This document shows positions 5,053 through 5,632 of a stretch of 5,632 bases of DNA, piece after piece. The notes beneath the pieces were generated by a model. It worked only from the letters and a program-made list of their open reading frames with translations, searched no databases and had not been told where the DNA came from. Source of the DNA: Candidatus Methylomirabilota bacterium. Lineage in GTDB: Bacteria; Methylomirabilota; Methylomirabilia; Methylomirabilales; Methylomirabilaceae. Position 1 is the stretch's first letter. Each line of letters starts with the position of its first letter. The stretch covers positions 1-5,632 of the forward strand of contig JACQEV010000106.1 of assembly GCA_016200385.1 (NCBI GenBank), written 5' to 3'. Made by a program: the position numbers and the translations under genes.

Positions 5053-5632
5053 CATGCCTGCACTCCCTGGCCCGTGAGGTGAGGTACAAAAGGGCGACGG
5101 TGTTTGGCCACGCTATAGACCGCGAACAGGAGCTTGTGCAAGGCGGCGATCAGGGCGACCTTCGGGAGCTTGCCGCGGGCGCGCAGCCCGGCGTAATAGG
5201 CCCGCAGCCACGGGTTCGTCCGGACGGCCACGAGGGTCGGCATCCAGAGGGCCGCGCGCAGGCGGGCGTGTCCGGTGGGCGCGAGCCGGGCGTGCGTGAG
5301 TCGCCGCTTGCCCGATTCGCGGGTGCCCGGGACGACGCCGACGTAGGCGGCCAAGGCGGCGGCACGCCGGAAGGCCGCGGGGTCGCCGAGTTCCCCCACC
5401 AGCCGGGCCGCCGTCTGGACCCCGATGCCGGTGATGGTGGTTAGCAGCGTCCCGACCTCGTGCGCCTGCAGCGTCGTGGCCACGTCATCCTCCAACGCGT
5501 CGATCCGGCGCCGCAGCAGCTCCAGGTCCTCGCAGAGGTACCGGACCTGGCGTTGGTAGGCCGGGCCATGGTGTTGCCCCACCGAGACCTTGGCGGCCGC
5601 GAGGAGGGCGCGGGCGAGGTCGGCCCCGACCC
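5052..5632 (-). CDS. IS110/IS1111-family transposase, C-terminal part (cut by window edge)
   Basis: The last 192 codons of an IS110-family DEDD transposase, which is usually about 320-400 residues; the frame stays open to the right edge, so the N-terminal RuvC-like domain lies outside. Visible in order are a Leu/Arg/Glu-rich probable coiled-coil linker (5546-5463 by eye), then the Transposase_20 domain. That domain shows ITGIGVQTAARLVGELGDP, AAYVGVVPGTRESGKRR, GHARLRAALW, and a late helix block ALIAALHKLLFAVYSVAKHRRPF. The Ser of ESGKRR (codon 5315-5313) is the probable catalytic serine of this domain, by analogy with the family and not proven here. IS110 enzymes work with a bridge RNA from the element's non-coding end and leave no terminal inverted repeats. 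The gene converges on the greA-family gene. A GTG at 5582 is internal, not the true start. No stop or frameshift is visible in this part, so the copy may be intact. Confidence 0.9.
   Translation of the reverse strand, partial: VGADLARALLAAAKVSVGQHHGPAYQRQVRYLCEDLELLRRRIDALEDDVATTLQAHEVGTLLTTITGIGVQTAARLVGELGDPAAFRRAAALAAYVGVVPGTRESGKRRLTHARLAPTGHARLRAALWMPTLVAVRTNPWLRAYYAGLRARGKLPKVALIAALHKLLFAVYSVAKHRRPFVPHLTGQGVQA

Larger units (their letters stand above)
5023..5632 (-). mobile_element. IS110-family insertion sequence, 3' part
   Basis: The element comprises the transposase gene plus a short tail of at most about 30 bases to the place where dispersed-repeat copy 2 breaks off. The left boundary at about 5023 is inferred only from that break. 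IS110 elements lack inverted repeats, so the end cannot be confirmed from one side. The other end lies beyond the window. Confidence 0.5.

Noticed and set aside
5079..5444. Plus-strand open frame of 121 codons opposite the transposase
   Set aside because: It is antisense to a recognisable Transposase_20 domain and has a Gly/Arg/Pro-rich shadow composition.

Overview
This window is bacterial chromosome: compact genes with strong AGGAGG-type ribosome binding sites, ATGA stop/start overlaps, one TTG start, and GC-rich DNA (about 60% or slightly more by eye). The gene families are typical of a free-living, amino-acid-importing bacterium. The gene set, the base composition and the dispersed ATTGCGAGCGAC intergenic repeat would suit Methylomirabilota (NC10/Rokubacteria) or a deltaproteobacterial-type lineage. 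That placement is a low-confidence guess, because no rRNA or lineage marker is present.

Layout. (1) Positions 1-1750, plus strand: the end of a branched-chain amino acid (HAAT/Liv-type) ABC importer operon. It holds the C-terminus of a LivM-like permease, overlapping by ATGA a single 500-residue protein in which the LivG and LivF ATPases are fused. (2) Positions 1798-2688, plus: a class I pyruvate-type aldolase of the DapA/DHDPS superfamily. Its residues point to a 4-hydroxy-2-oxoglutarate aldolase (HOGA1-like) rather than a true DapA. (3) Positions 2689-2800: an intergenic gap with a GC-rich imperfect hairpin. (4) Positions 2801-4962, plus: a tight three-gene information-processing operon of a 59-residue Trm112/YcaR zinc-ribbon protein, glutamyl-tRNA synthetase (gltX, TTG start) and a GreA/GreB-family elongation factor that overlaps gltX by ATGA. 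(5) Positions 4963-5051: two copies of a short dispersed repeat, then a hairpin and T-tract. (6) Positions 5052-5632, minus: the C-terminal part of an IS110/IS1111-family transposase that runs off the window.

How it fits together. The Liv genes supply ATP-driven uptake of branched-chain or related amino acids. The adjacent aldolase could act on the 2-oxo-acid product of an imported amino acid such as hydroxyproline, which is an inference. The Trm112-gltX-greA block links tRNA charging, a methyltransferase partner protein and transcript-cleavage rescue of RNA polymerase.

The strongest leads are the HOGA-type active site in a protein likely to be auto-annotated as DapA, the LivG-LivF fusion, and the IS110 element, whose 3' end abuts what looks like an interrupted dispersed repeat. 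That last arrangement suggests repeat-directed insertion and places any bridge RNA beyond the right edge of the window. I found no wholly new system here.
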